Shown piece after piece: positions 42,104 to 50,909 of a DNA stretch of 64,000 nucleotides. How positions within the stretch are numbered: the first letter of the stretch is position 1; every line of letters begins with the position of its first letter. The notes below the pieces were generated by a model. It saw nothing but the letters and a program-made list of their open reading frames with translations, searched no databases and was not told the origin of the DNA. Source of the DNA: Candidatus Synoicihabitans palmerolidicus (GTDB lineage: Bacteria > Verrucomicrobiota > Verrucomicrobiia > Opitutales > Opitutaceae); the NCBI GenBank assembly GCA_020809425.1, contig JAGGDC010000001.1, positions 620,001 through 684,000 of the forward strand, given 5' to 3'. The position numbers and the translations under genes were made by a program.

Positions 42104-43131
42104 ATGATCAACTCTTTGTTTAGACGCGTGACGCTGTTCAGTGTCCTTCTCGATGATATGGCGACCTATACGGTAGCGCAAGACAGCGGTGCTTTGCTCA
42201 ATGCGCTCGTGCGCAAGGGCATCCTCTCAGACCAGGAAGCTGCAGATATTCGAGCGGAGCTGACGGCCGAGTCTCATGCCGCCGTGATTGGCTCGGTTTC
42301 GGGCGGGAAGTCGACCCACGCGCTGGCGATCAGTGGACGTCTCCAAGTCCAGTATGCAGGAATTAATACAGATGCGGTGGGCAAGGATTCGACCAATCAG
42401 CTGTTTGTGCGCCGTCTCTATTTCGGAGCGAAGGCGGCGGTCGGCGCGGGTTGGACCGCGAATTTGATGTATGATTTTGCGGGGGAGAATTTCGACAAGG
42501 CTTACATCGAGTATGCTGGTCGGATGGGGGATTTGCCGTATGCGGTGGATCTTGGCGTGCGCAAAACGAACTTTGGCATGGAGGAAACCACATCGAGCTG
42601 CAGTTTGGATGCGATTGAGCGTTCGGGGGTCACGCGCTACTTCGTCGAAGGCAGCAACGGGCGGCGCTTAGGTGCAGGTTCTTATCACGTCGGCGCATTC
42701 TTCGAAGGCAGTCCGAACGCCCGCAAGGGTAAGACCGAGGGGGTGTTTTTTGGCGCCGTGATCACGAATCTCGAGCGGTCCTCGGGCCCAGATGGAGCCA
42801 ACTCGAGCAGCAATAATTCGCAGGCGTATTGGGCTGACGTGGGTTACACCGGCTTTTTCGGCAGCGAGAGGCAGAACAAGTTCACCGTTGGCGCGGCGGC
42901 TTCGGCGTTGACCGACATTGGAGGTAAGACACCGACTGCAGGGCAGGATATCAACGGCTTCAATGTCTATGGAATGGTGACCTACGGTAACTTCAAGCTG
43001 ATGGGGGAATACCTCGCGGCGGATGTTGATGACGGTATTGCTGCCGGGCAGGATGCGTCCCCTTGGGGCGTATGGATTCAACCCTCCTGGATGCTCAATG
43101 GGAGCTTCCAAGTGGTCGCTCGCTACAGTTA
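42104..43131 (+). pseudogene. Phosphate-selective porin (OprP/OprO-like), N-terminal 342 residues, cut by IS copy 4
   Basis: I use the ATG at 42104 (MINSLFRR); the open frame upstream from a GTG is not protein-like. A signal peptide is followed by a short helical region (LLNALVRKGILSDQEAADIRAEL, an SLH-like or coiled segment common in these porins) and barrel strands: RLQVQYAG, RRLYFGAKAAVGAGWTANLMYDF, DLGVRKTNFGMEET, and VWIQPSWMLNGSFQVVARYS at the IS. The missing end matches the fragment at 7793-7927. It lies downstream of pstS with a Pho-box-like site, consistent with phosphate entry through the outer membrane. Confidence 0.85.
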
Positions 43132-44957
43132 GAGCGTGTCCCATTTACCCTGATTTTGGAAGGGGGGCAGGCAAGCCGATTTTTGAGCAGATTTCCGGCT
43201 ACCAATGGCGGATGTAGGCGCGCGCAGATGCAATTTAATGGCTAAATTGCAGTGTCGCAGCAGTCAGTGCCTGGATCGCTTCCATGATGGAACCTCCGGC
43301 AGCCGGTTTATTGTTCATCGTTGGAGTAGGCTTGGTGGTTTTAGGCGGCTTGGGCCTGCGGTGGTTGGTCGGCCAGCAGTCGGGCGATGAGCCACAGGTT
43401 GTGACCGAGGATGCTCCAGGCTACCGCCAGGTAGCGATTCGTGAAGCCTCTGGCACTCAATCGCTTGCCTTGGCGTTGCTTGATGATGGCGATGCGGCCC
43501 TCCGTCGAAGCCCGGCGATGTTGGAGCGCCACGAACTGCGGCTCCTACATGCGCCGTTGCAGTTGCTGCGGATCGCGGGGGCAAGTGGCGTCATAAATGT
43601 CGGCTTCGGCCAAGCATTCGCACAGCCGTTTGGTCGAGAAGCCTCGGTCGGTGCTCGCCGCTTTGATCGGGGTGCTCAGGTCGAACTGATTCTGGCTCTC
43701 GAGGCTCTGGTCGAACTGACGCCATTCGGCCGGAGTCATTCCCTGATACAACTGCCAATCGGTGATCAACCCCGTCACGTTCTCACTGATCATGAGGGTG
43801 TTGCCAAACTCGACCTCGCCGGACGCCTTGCCCCGGACCACGGTCTGCACGTCGGGTTCGTAGACGCTGAGGATCTATCTCGGCGTTGGGCACTGGTCAC
43901 GCGCCGATGATGCTTTCGTGGGCCTGGTTGATCGCGGCCGGCAGTTGCTCGAGCATGGCGTCGATGCGAGCAATGATGCGGGTGGGTGGCCTGGCGCTCA
44001 CTGAAGCGGGTCTGGGCGTAGTCGGCGGCGAGGTGGTCGCGGCGGCGGGCGTGCTCGCCGATGGTGCGCAGCAGGCGCTTCATCTGGCGGAGCACGCCCT
44101 TGCGGGCCCGCTTCGCATCGCGGCGCCGTCGGCTGTGGGTCATCGAGATGCACCACCGATTCATCTGCTTGGCAAAGACTGGCGGCTCGTTCGGCATCCG
44201 ACCCCGCAACCCCGCTGCACGGCGCAGTTTCACCGCCTTGAGCAGGGGGTGCGGCTCACGTCGCGAAAGAGCACCCAGTCGACCGGGAAATGGATGTTGG
44301 CCTGCAGACAGGTCGAGTCCACCAGGCACGTATCCATCGGCTGCGCCGCAGCCAGTCCCAGTTCGCTCGCCCGGTCCGCCTCACCGCACATCTCGATAAA
44401 GACTTGGCTCATCCTGCGCACCTGCCCGGCGGTGAAGCATTTGGACGCACGCTCCCGCACGCTTTCTTTGGGAGACCCCCTTGATGCCGTCGATCCGGCG
44501 CGCTCCGCAAAAGTCGGCCAACAGATCGCTGGAGGCGATGCTCAGGGAAAGTTTACGCAAGCTGATGTTTCCGCGCATCATGCGCAATACCTGCACCCGC
44601 CGCGCCTTGCGCGCGAACTGCTAGGTGTCGCGGCAACCCGGCCACGTCGTCGCCCCGCCAGTTTGCCCGGGCAAAGTCCACGGCCATCGCTTCCAAGTGA
44701 CTGTTGGCCAGCAACTGATCGAGCCCCGCCAGTTGATCGCGAAACGCGGCGTAATCTTTGTTGGGTCCGACCGGAGTCAGGTCTGGACGCAGTCAGGTTT
44801 GCAGGGCAACTTTCGGGGCGACGGCTTCGGTAGTATTGTTCATACTAAATTATACACGCCGTTTTTGTGCCGAAACCAGGAAATTCTCCCGGTTTCAGCC
44901 TTTTTATTTTTACGCTACCTCCTCTTCTCCAACCTCTTGCGCTTGTGGGACACGCTC
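43132..44957 (-). mobile_element. 1.8-kb insertion sequence, copy 4 (complete)
   Basis: Same element, reversed, with TA on both outer sides (43130-43131 and 44958-44959). The right end abuts the porin front piece and the left end abuts a glycosyltransferase piece, which are unrelated. Flank hexamers (TAGTTA and TAACTG in transposase orientation) are not a direct duplication. Confidence 0.92.
43341..44843 (-). pseudogene. DDE transposase of IS copy 4
   Basis: This copy begins with ATG where the others have GTG. It carries an extra T near 44622 (GCTAGG for GCAGG) that breaks the N-terminal segment, an altered stretch near 43875, and an extra GG near 43985. The first-segment frame change is as in the other copies. 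It is the most damaged of the complete copies. Confidence 0.75.
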
Positions 44958-45974
44958 TAACTATCGGTGGTATCCAAGAAATCGACCTACCGGTGGCGGC
45001 GATTGCGCGCGTGTTTAGAGGTTGTGAGTCCGCGGCCTCGAAGGTGGGTAATTGGTTGGCATCGCGACTGGGCGTTTCTCGACGAAGCGGCCAGTGAAAG
45101 ACTAAAGTCACTCTACCAAGGGAAGCGTTTTGATCGCGTGATTTGCTTGCGCCTGAGCGTTCGCGACGTGGCCAACGAAGTGAGACGATGGGCCGCTATC
45201 TCGGAGGGAGGATATGAAATCGACTACGATGATTATGAGTCAAAATCCCGGGCCAGTATAGCGGCAGGCTTGTGGGGATTGGGCTATCGCTGGGCCGGAT
45301 TGATGACGGGACTTGACGCGCTTTGGGTACGACGAGTGGAGCGGAAACTCCTGCCGGAGTTTGCTCAAATTTGGTTGGCCACCGAATCGGACCGCGAGGC
45401 CATGCGGACGAGGTTGCCGGAGCTCAAGATGGGAGTTTTTGAGAACTGTCCGTCGGTTCGACCGGTCGAAAGGTTGGACCCGGTGCCAGTTCCCAAGGTG
45501 GGCTTTGTCGGGGCTTTGGGGGATTTTCCGAACCAAGATTCGTTGAGGTTCTTGGTAAACGAAGTTTGGCCGAAGCTACGGAGCCGATCAAAAGAGTGGC
45601 GACTCCTGGTGGCGGGGCGGGAACTGTCGGACCCCATGCGAGCTTGGTTGGACGCTGCGGATGGCGTCGAGTATTTAGGAGAATTCGACAATATTTAGAA
45701 ATTTTATGCCCAAATCGGAATGATCATGGTTCCGGTACGTTTTGGTAGCGGCACGAAAATCAAAGTATTGGAATCGTTGGCGAATGGGCGACCGGTCATT
45801 GCCGCTAAGCACGCGGTCCGAGGAACTGACTTGGTGTCGGGGGTTCACTATGTGGAGGCCGATTCGGTGCAGGAGTTTGTGGAAGCGGCGTGCGAAATGA
45901 GTGAAGACCATGAACGGGCAAAGGGGATTGCTCGGCAGGGCTGGGAGTGGGCGCGCGTATTTCCCGCAGTTTGA
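44958..45974 (+). pseudogene. GT4-type glycosyltransferase, N-terminus lost at IS copy 4, one in-frame TAG
   Basis: The usable frame gives DRVICLRLSVRD, WLATESDREAM, VGFVGALGDFPNQDS, LLVAGRELS and, after a TAG at 45696, KFYAQIGMIMVPVRFGSGTKIKVLESLANGRPVIAAKHAVRG. That is the nucleotide-sugar-binding C-terminal domain of a GT4 enzyme (Glyco_trans_1_4 type). Another frame from the IS edge may supply the earlier residues. The stop at 45974 is premature or normal; I cannot tell. Substrate unknown; probably surface polysaccharide. Confidence 0.75.
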
Positions 45975-46390
45975 AATCCCGGTGTCGCGATACCGATTCG
46001 AATTTGGTTTCAATCGGGTGGATGTGAATGGTGAATCACATTTGTTATTCCACCCTCGGGCCGAGTTGTGGTTGGCGCCGGAGCCGCAGAAAGGGCAAAT
46101 TCGCTTGAAGTGGACTGAATCCACCGGCCTATGAGAGAGACGGAGGACAAGACTGACGGGTTTTTGTTAGGAGTATGGGCGCAGCATGTGGACGGCGATC
46201 GTCGAAAACTATTTGAGCGACGATTACGACCGGCCACCAGGAAGGAAGATCAAGGCCTGCAGACCAGTGAAATAAGTTACGAATTGGGACCGAATGAACA
46301 GTTGGTGCTCACGTCAGATCCCCTACGACGAATAATTTCGATTGGTTCTATGTTAGCTCGTTGGAGCTGATCCCTGCCGAAGACTCCTAA
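45975..46390 (+). pseudogene. Remnant of an unrecognised protein in three frames
   Basis: Protein-like segments follow each other in different frames: FEIPVSRYRFEFGFNRVDVNG and ELWLAPEPQKGQIRLKW, then GVWAQHVDGDRRKLFERRL and SYELGPNEQLVLTSDP, then NNFDWFYVSSLELIPAEDS ending at a TAA. The ending resembles the carbohydrate-protein C-termini with (D/N)WxYW motifs, but I do not recognise a family. It is likely the tail of a larger gene whose start was lost. Confidence 0.4.
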
Positions 46391-46428
46391 GGGCAGAGTC
46401 GGAGTAAATACGCGTTGAGTCAGGCTGG

Positions 46429-47430
46429 TCACTCCAGGCTGGATAGGAGGGTGACGAACTGTTCGTCGGGGATGATGGGCCCCAAGTGTTTGACGGTTTC
46501 GGCGCCGATACGGGAAGCGATACGGCCGCATTCGGGGAGGGATTTGCCTCGGAGGTAAGCCGAGAGAAAGCCAGCGGCCCAGCTGTCGCCGGCGCCGTTG
46601 GTGTCGACCACGTGGTCGACGAGCACGGGTTCGACGCGGTGGAGTTCTGAGTCACGGGCGATCCAGGCGCCGTCTTTGCCTATCTTCACCGCGGCGATGA
46701 CACCGTGGTCGGCGAGGCGGCGAGCGAGTTCTTCGTATGATGTATCCTCGTCTTCAAAGAGTGCGCGGATTTCGTCTTCGTTGGCGAAGACGATATCGAT
46801 GCCGGTGGTGAGTTGTTTAAAGATCCAAGGACGGGTTGCTTTGATGACCTCGAAGGAGGCGAGATCGACGGACACGCTGCAGCCGGCGGCACGGGCGGCG
46901 TAGAGCACGGCATCGGCGAGTGCTTCGTTGAAGACCAGGTAGCCCTCCATGTGTGTGTGACGGCATCCGGCGAAGTCGGCCGGTGTGATCTCGTCGGGCG
47001 AGAGGGTCATGGCCGCGCCCAGGTCGGTGCGCATGGTGCGCGCGGCGTCGGGCGTGGTGAGGATGAGGGAACGCGCATTGGGGACGGCACCGATTTTGAA
47101 ACGGGACGTGTCGATGCCCAAGCTGGCGAAGCGGTCGCGATAGGTGGCGGCGATGTCGCACTTGCCGAGTTTGCCCAGGTAAGTGGTGCGCAGGCCGAGA
47201 CGGGTGGCGTTGAGCGTGGCATTGGCGGCGGAGCCCCCGGTGGACGTGGCAGGGGAATCGGGCAGGTTCGCGAGGATGCCGGTCATCTCGGCGTCATTGA
47301 CCAAAATCATGCCGCCCTTTTCACCTTGGACGTGTTGGGAGAGAAAATCAGCGGAAACTGGGGCGAGCAGGTCCATGATGGGGGACCCTACACCAATGAG
47401 ATCAAAGGAGGTGGTGGCGGAAGCGGACAT
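46429..47430 (-). CDS. PfkB-family sugar/nucleoside kinase (adenosine kinase-like)
   Basis: Start at the ATG at 47430 (MSASATT); the frame is open 39 residues further without protein-like composition. The 333-aa product has the PfkB fold with GGSAANATLNATRLG (substrate-binding), the second signature VVDTNGAGDSWAAGFLSAYL (catalytic Asp and anion hole) and GAETVKHLGPIIP at the end. Its layout resembles bacterial adenosine-kinase-like PfkB proteins more than ribokinase; the substrate is not determinable. The frame is intact. Confidence 0.87.
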   Translation of the reverse strand: MSASATTSFDLIGVGSPIMDLLAPVSADFLSQHVQGEKGGMILVNDAEMTGILANLPDSPATSTGGSAANATLNATRLGLRTTYLGKLGKCDIAATYRDRFASLGIDTSRFKIGAVPNARSLILTTPDAARTMRTDLGAAMTLSPDEITPADFAGCRHTHMEGYLVFNEALADAVLYAARAAGCSVSVDLASFEVIKATRPWIFKQLTTGIDIVFANEDEIRALFEDEDTSYEELARRLADHGVIAAVKIGKDGAWIARDSELHRVEPVLVDHVVDTNGAGDSWAAGFLSAYLRGKSLPECGRIASRIGAETVKHLGPIIPDEQFVTLLSSLE

Positions 47431-47512
47431 GGGAATCAAACGGTAGAAGAAGGAAGGAAATGAAGAGAGAAGGCGATTACGCGGAGAGGGGAATGTTGGT
47501 GGCGAGCAGCGG

Positions 47513-47909
47513 TTAGTCGTCGATCTCAATGAAGATGCCGTATTCACCGGCGTCGGGGAAAGTGAGATTACGCACCTCGTTGATGAGGTTGATGCGTTGG
47601 AGGGGGGCCTTGGGATTCGAAGGGACGATCGATCAAGGGCTGGAGATTGGTAGGATCGACTCCCATGGAAATCGTCACTTTATGGGCACCGGTGGGCACG
47701 TCACTCAGCGTGAGGAACCAGACCATATAAGGATGGGTGAAGGGGAATTGGCGGGCTCGGATATTGGAAAAGATTCCGAGCACGGTGTGTTTACCGGTGG
47801 CGGGATCAATGTGGACGCCATCGCAGGTGAGCCAGACTAGAACTTGTGGTTTCGATTGCACGAGGAAGGAAGTTGGGTCGTGACGAGTGCGTGGTGGCAA
47901 GCGGGGCAT
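47513..47909 (-). pseudogene. DUF6941-like hypothetical protein, one frameshift
   Basis: Frame 1 gives KPQVLVWLTCDGVHIDPATGK and TVLGIFSNIRARQFPF. After a break in a C-run near 47625 (minus strand), the other frame gives LINEVRNLTFPDAGEYGIFIEIDD and TAA. The combined pattern (an opening about a stated condition, the central VWFLTLSDV strand, and the YGIFIEIDD end) matches a small beta-sandwich family I know as DUF6941. Function unknown. It is probably cytosolic, as no signal peptide is seen. Confidence 0.6.
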
Positions 47910-47970
47910 TGCTTGGCGTGGGGCGATAAACGCGTTTGTTGGAGAGGTGCTTGAGCAAATTCAATCGGCG

Positions 47971-48185
47971 ATGCAGAATCTTAACGCCTATCCGCGGTGG
48001 CTGGTGGCGGTATGTGGGGTGATTGTGGCGGTGGCGGGATTGTGGGCAAGGTGTTGAAGTGGACTTTGTATTTGATCGTGGCGTTGGGAATGATCGCGGT
48101 GGTGCTGGGCGGGGTCTTTTGGTGGTTCGGTCGGGGGGGGCGGGCTTTAATCCAGGGAAGAGGAAGGCGGGAAGACCGGAATAAT
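47971..48185 (+). pseudogene. Small membrane protein with two helices, frame broken
   Basis: From the ATG at 47971 (MQNLNAYPRW) a first hydrophobic helix (LVAVCGVIVAVAGLWA) runs into a break near 48048. The second helix (LKWTLYLIVALGMIAVVLGGVFWWF) is in another frame. A run of eight G near 48134 may shift it again to end FNPGKRKAGRPE with TAA. About 70 aa if corrected. No known family. It lies just upstream of pyrG. Confidence 0.45.
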
Positions 48186-48276
48186 GAGGCGATACAGTCA
48201 AAAGAGCCGGAGGCATTACGGAGGAAAACGGAGCTTTTTCTTGTCTCTGATTGGTGGCGGCCCTTAACCCCTTGCG

Positions 48277-50028
48277 ATGAAATATATTTTCGTGACCGGA
48301 GGGGTGGTGTCGTCCTTGGGCAAAGGTCTGACGGCGGCGGCGTTGGGAGCGCTGTTGGAAGTGCGCGGATTACGGGTGCGTATTCAGAAGTTTGATCCCT
48401 ATCTCAACGTGGACCCCGGCACGATGAGCCCCTACCAGCACGGCGAAGTGTATGTGTTGGAGGACGGGGCGGAGACTGATCTTGATCTTGGTCATTATGA
48501 GCGGTTTACGAGCGGTAAACTGTCAAAATTGAACAGTCTTTCCTCGGGACAAGTCTATGAAAACGTGATCCAGAATGAGCGCCGCGGGGTCTATTTGGGA
48601 AATACGGTGCAGGTGATTCCGCACGTCACGAACGAGATCAAAGATCGGATTTATCAAGGTGCGAGAGATGTCGACGTACTGATTACGGAGATCGGTGGCA
48701 CCACGGGCGATATCGAAGGGCTGCCGTTTTTGGAGGCGATGCGTCAGTTCGCGTTGGAGGTGGGCCCGCGTGATTGTCTATTCATTCATGTGACCTTGGT
48801 GCCCTATTTAGGCGCAGCGGGAGAATTGAAGACCAAGCCGACGCAGCAGTCGGTGGCTAAATTGCGCGAAATCGGTATTCAGCCTCACATCGTTGTCTGT
48901 CGTTGTGAACACGAGATGGACCGGAGCATGCGCGACAAGATTTCGATGTTCTGCAATGTGCCGGTGAAAGCGGTCATTGAGTGTCAGGATGTGGCTTCGA
49001 TTTATGCGCTGCCATTGGCTTTGCAGCGGGAGGGGCTTGATGAGCTGGTGGTGGAGCTGTTTGGCATGAGGCGCCCCATGCAGGAGAAAAATTTTTGGAA
49101 TGACATCGTGCACCGGATCTATAATCCGCGGCATGAAGTGACAATCGGGGTAGTGGGGAAATACATTGAGCTTCAGGACGCTTATAAATCGGTTTACGAA
49201 TCGATCACCCACGCGGGCATCGCGAATCATTGCCGCATCAACATCCGTCGGATTGACGCAGAGGACTTGGAGGCGCGGAACGGATTGGAGCTGCTCAAAG
49301 GGCTCGACGGCATCTTGGTTCCCGGTGGATTTGGGGACCGAGGCACGGAAGGGAAGATCGCGGCGGCCAAATTTGCCCGAGAGAACGATGTGCCGTATTA
49401 TGGACTTTGTTTGGGTCTGCAAATTGCGGTGATCGAGTTTTGCCGAAATGTGCTTAAACTCAAGGGGGCGTACTCATTGGAATTCGACCCCAATGCGGTT
49501 GAGCCCGTGATTACGATCATGGAGGAGCAGAAGAAAATCGTCGATAAGGGGGCGACGATGCGGCTGGGCAGCTATGAGTGCCAGTTACAGCCTGGAACCT
49601 TGGCGCGGAAGGCCTACGGCGGAGAGTATGTACGCGAGCGCCACCGCCATCGGTTTGAGGTGAACAACGAGTATATTGGGCAGATGCAACGTGGGGGCAT
49701 GACCATCAGTGGCCGTAATCCGCGACGTGATTTGGTGGAGATCGTCGAGATCAAGAAGCATCCTTGGTTTCTGGCGGTACAATTCCACCCCGAATTTCAG
49801 TCCAAACCGAATAAGGCGCATCCCTTGTTTGCCGCGTTCATCAAGGCGTCGATGAAGCGGAAAAGTGTCGTGGCAAAGGAAGCTGCGTCGACCGCATCGG
49901 GGACGAAGAAGCCCAGAAAGAAAACGGTGAAGAAGGGGGCGAAGGCAGTGAAGAAGGCGCCGGTGAAGAAGGCGGCAGTGGCGAAGGCTGCGACGAAGAC
50001 CGTGGACGCGCCGACCTCTGAGTCCTGA
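48277..50028 (+). CDS. pyrG: CTP synthase with a lysine/alanine-rich C-terminal tail
   Basis: The 583-aa intact product has the N-terminal synthetase domain ([51 protein letters not shown]) and the glutamine amidotransferase domain with the nucleophilic Cys in [10 protein letters not shown] and FHPEFQSKP. It aminates UTP to CTP. The normal fold ends at about residue 524. A 59-residue tail follows, made almost only of Lys, Ala, Val, Thr and Pro ([20 protein letters not shown]), like histone H1-type tails. kdsA starts 8 bp downstream. Confidence 0.96.
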   Translation: MKYIFVTGGVVSSLGKGLTAAALGALLEVRGLRVRIQKFDPYLNVDPGTMSPYQHGEVYVLEDGAETDLDLGHYERFTSGKLSKLNSLSSGQVYENVIQNERRGVYLGNTVQVIPHVTNEIKDRIYQGARDVDVLITEIGGTTGDIEGLPFLEAMRQFALEVGPRDCLFIHVTLVPYLGAAGELKTKPTQQSVAKLREIGIQPHIVVCRCEHEMDRSMRDKISMFCNVPVKAVIECQDVASIYALPLALQREGLDELVVELFGMRRPMQEKNFWNDIVHRIYNPRHEVTIGVVGKYIELQDAYKSVYESITHAGIANHCRINIRRIDAEDLEARNGLELLKGLDGILVPGGFGDRGTEGKIAAAKFARENDVPYYGLCLGLQIAVIEFCRNVLKLKGAYSLEFDPNAVEPVITIMEEQKKIVDKGATMRLGSYECQLQPGTLARKAYGGEYVRERHRHRFEVNNEYIGQMQRGGMTISGRNPRRDLVEIVEIKKHPWFLAVQFHPEFQSKPNKAHPLFAAFIKASMKRKSVVAKEAASTASGTKKPRKKTVKKGAKAVKKAPVKKAAVAKAATKTVDAPTSES

Positions 50029-50036
50029 ACGATATC

Positions 50037-50834
50037 ATGTTGTTCGATGACGAGACACTCCTGCTATTGGCGGGACCCTGTTCGCTGGAAAATGAGACGG
50101 TCTGCCGAGCGGTGGCGACCGAACTGGCGATTTTGCGAGATCGGCACGCCGATCTGAATATCGTATTCAAGGGGTCTTTTGATAAAGCCAATCGCACGTC
50201 GATCGCCGGAGATCGAGGAACCGGAATGACGGCAGGGTTGGAGTTGCTCGCCATGGTGAAACGCGAGTTCGGTTTTCCCGTGGTGACGGATATCCACGGT
50301 ATTGACCAATGTGAGCCGGTGGCGGCGGTGGCGGATGTGTTGCAAATACCGGCATTTTTGTGTCGCCAGACCGACTTGTTGCTGGCGGCAGCGGCCACGG
50401 GCCGGACCGTCAATGTAAAGAAAGGTCAGTTTCTGGCCCCTACTGACATGGTGTATGTGGTGGGGAAGCTCAAAGACGGAGGAGCGGCAGAAATTTGGCA
50501 AACAGAGCGCGGCACGACGTTTGGTTACCAAAACCTAGTGGTGGACATGCGTGTGTTTCCGATTATGGCGGCCAACGGTTACCCGACTATTCTGGATGCT
50601 ACGCACAGCGTGCAGTTGCCCGGGGCGGGAGGCGGTAAGAGCAGTGGGCAGAGGGAATTTGTAGAGCCGTTGGCGAAGGCGGCGTTGGCTACGGGGGCGA
50701 GCGGCTTGTTCTTGGAGACCCACCCGGATCCCGCTAGCGCGATCAGCGACGGACCCAATATGGTGCCATTGGGCGAGTTGGGCGGATTGGTGGCGCGATG
50801 CCTGGCTATTTGGCGCACAGTGAGGGCGGAGTGA
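50037..50834 (+). CDS. kdsA: 3-deoxy-8-phosphooctulonate (Kdo-8-P) synthase
   Basis: The 265-aa intact TIM-barrel enzyme begins [19 protein letters not shown] and has [33 protein letters not shown] and [10 protein letters not shown], all typical of KdsA. It condenses PEP with arabinose-5-phosphate. It lies 8 bp after pyrG, which supplies CTP for CMP-Kdo, so the pair serves the Kdo pathway that ends at WaaA (30447). Confidence 0.95.
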   Translation: MLFDDETLLLLAGPCSLENETVCRAVATELAILRDRHADLNIVFKGSFDKANRTSIAGDRGTGMTAGLELLAMVKREFGFPVVTDIHGIDQCEPVAAVADVLQIPAFLCRQTDLLLAAAATGRTVNVKKGQFLAPTDMVYVVGKLKDGGAAEIWQTERGTTFGYQNLVVDMRVFPIMAANGYPTILDATHSVQLPGAGGGKSSGQREFVEPLAKAALATGASGLFLETHPDPASAISDGPNMVPLGELGGLVARCLAIWRTVRAE

Positions 50835-50909
50835 TAATAAGCTGAAATCCGTTAGCCACTGGCGTTGACCATCAAGGGGAGCGAATCTCAGCATCCGGCA
50901 CTTCTTTTC

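Noticed and set aside
5970..44957. Composite transposon bounded by IS copies 1 and 4
   Set aside because: The 35 kb between holds housekeeping genes (ptsI, isp, pyrF, tRNA-His, trpA) rather than cargo, and the outer flanks are not a target duplication.
46813..47463. 216-aa Gly-rich open frame opposite the PfkB kinase
   Set aside because: Composition is that of an antisense shadow in GC-rich DNA; the kinase frame carries the PfkB signatures.
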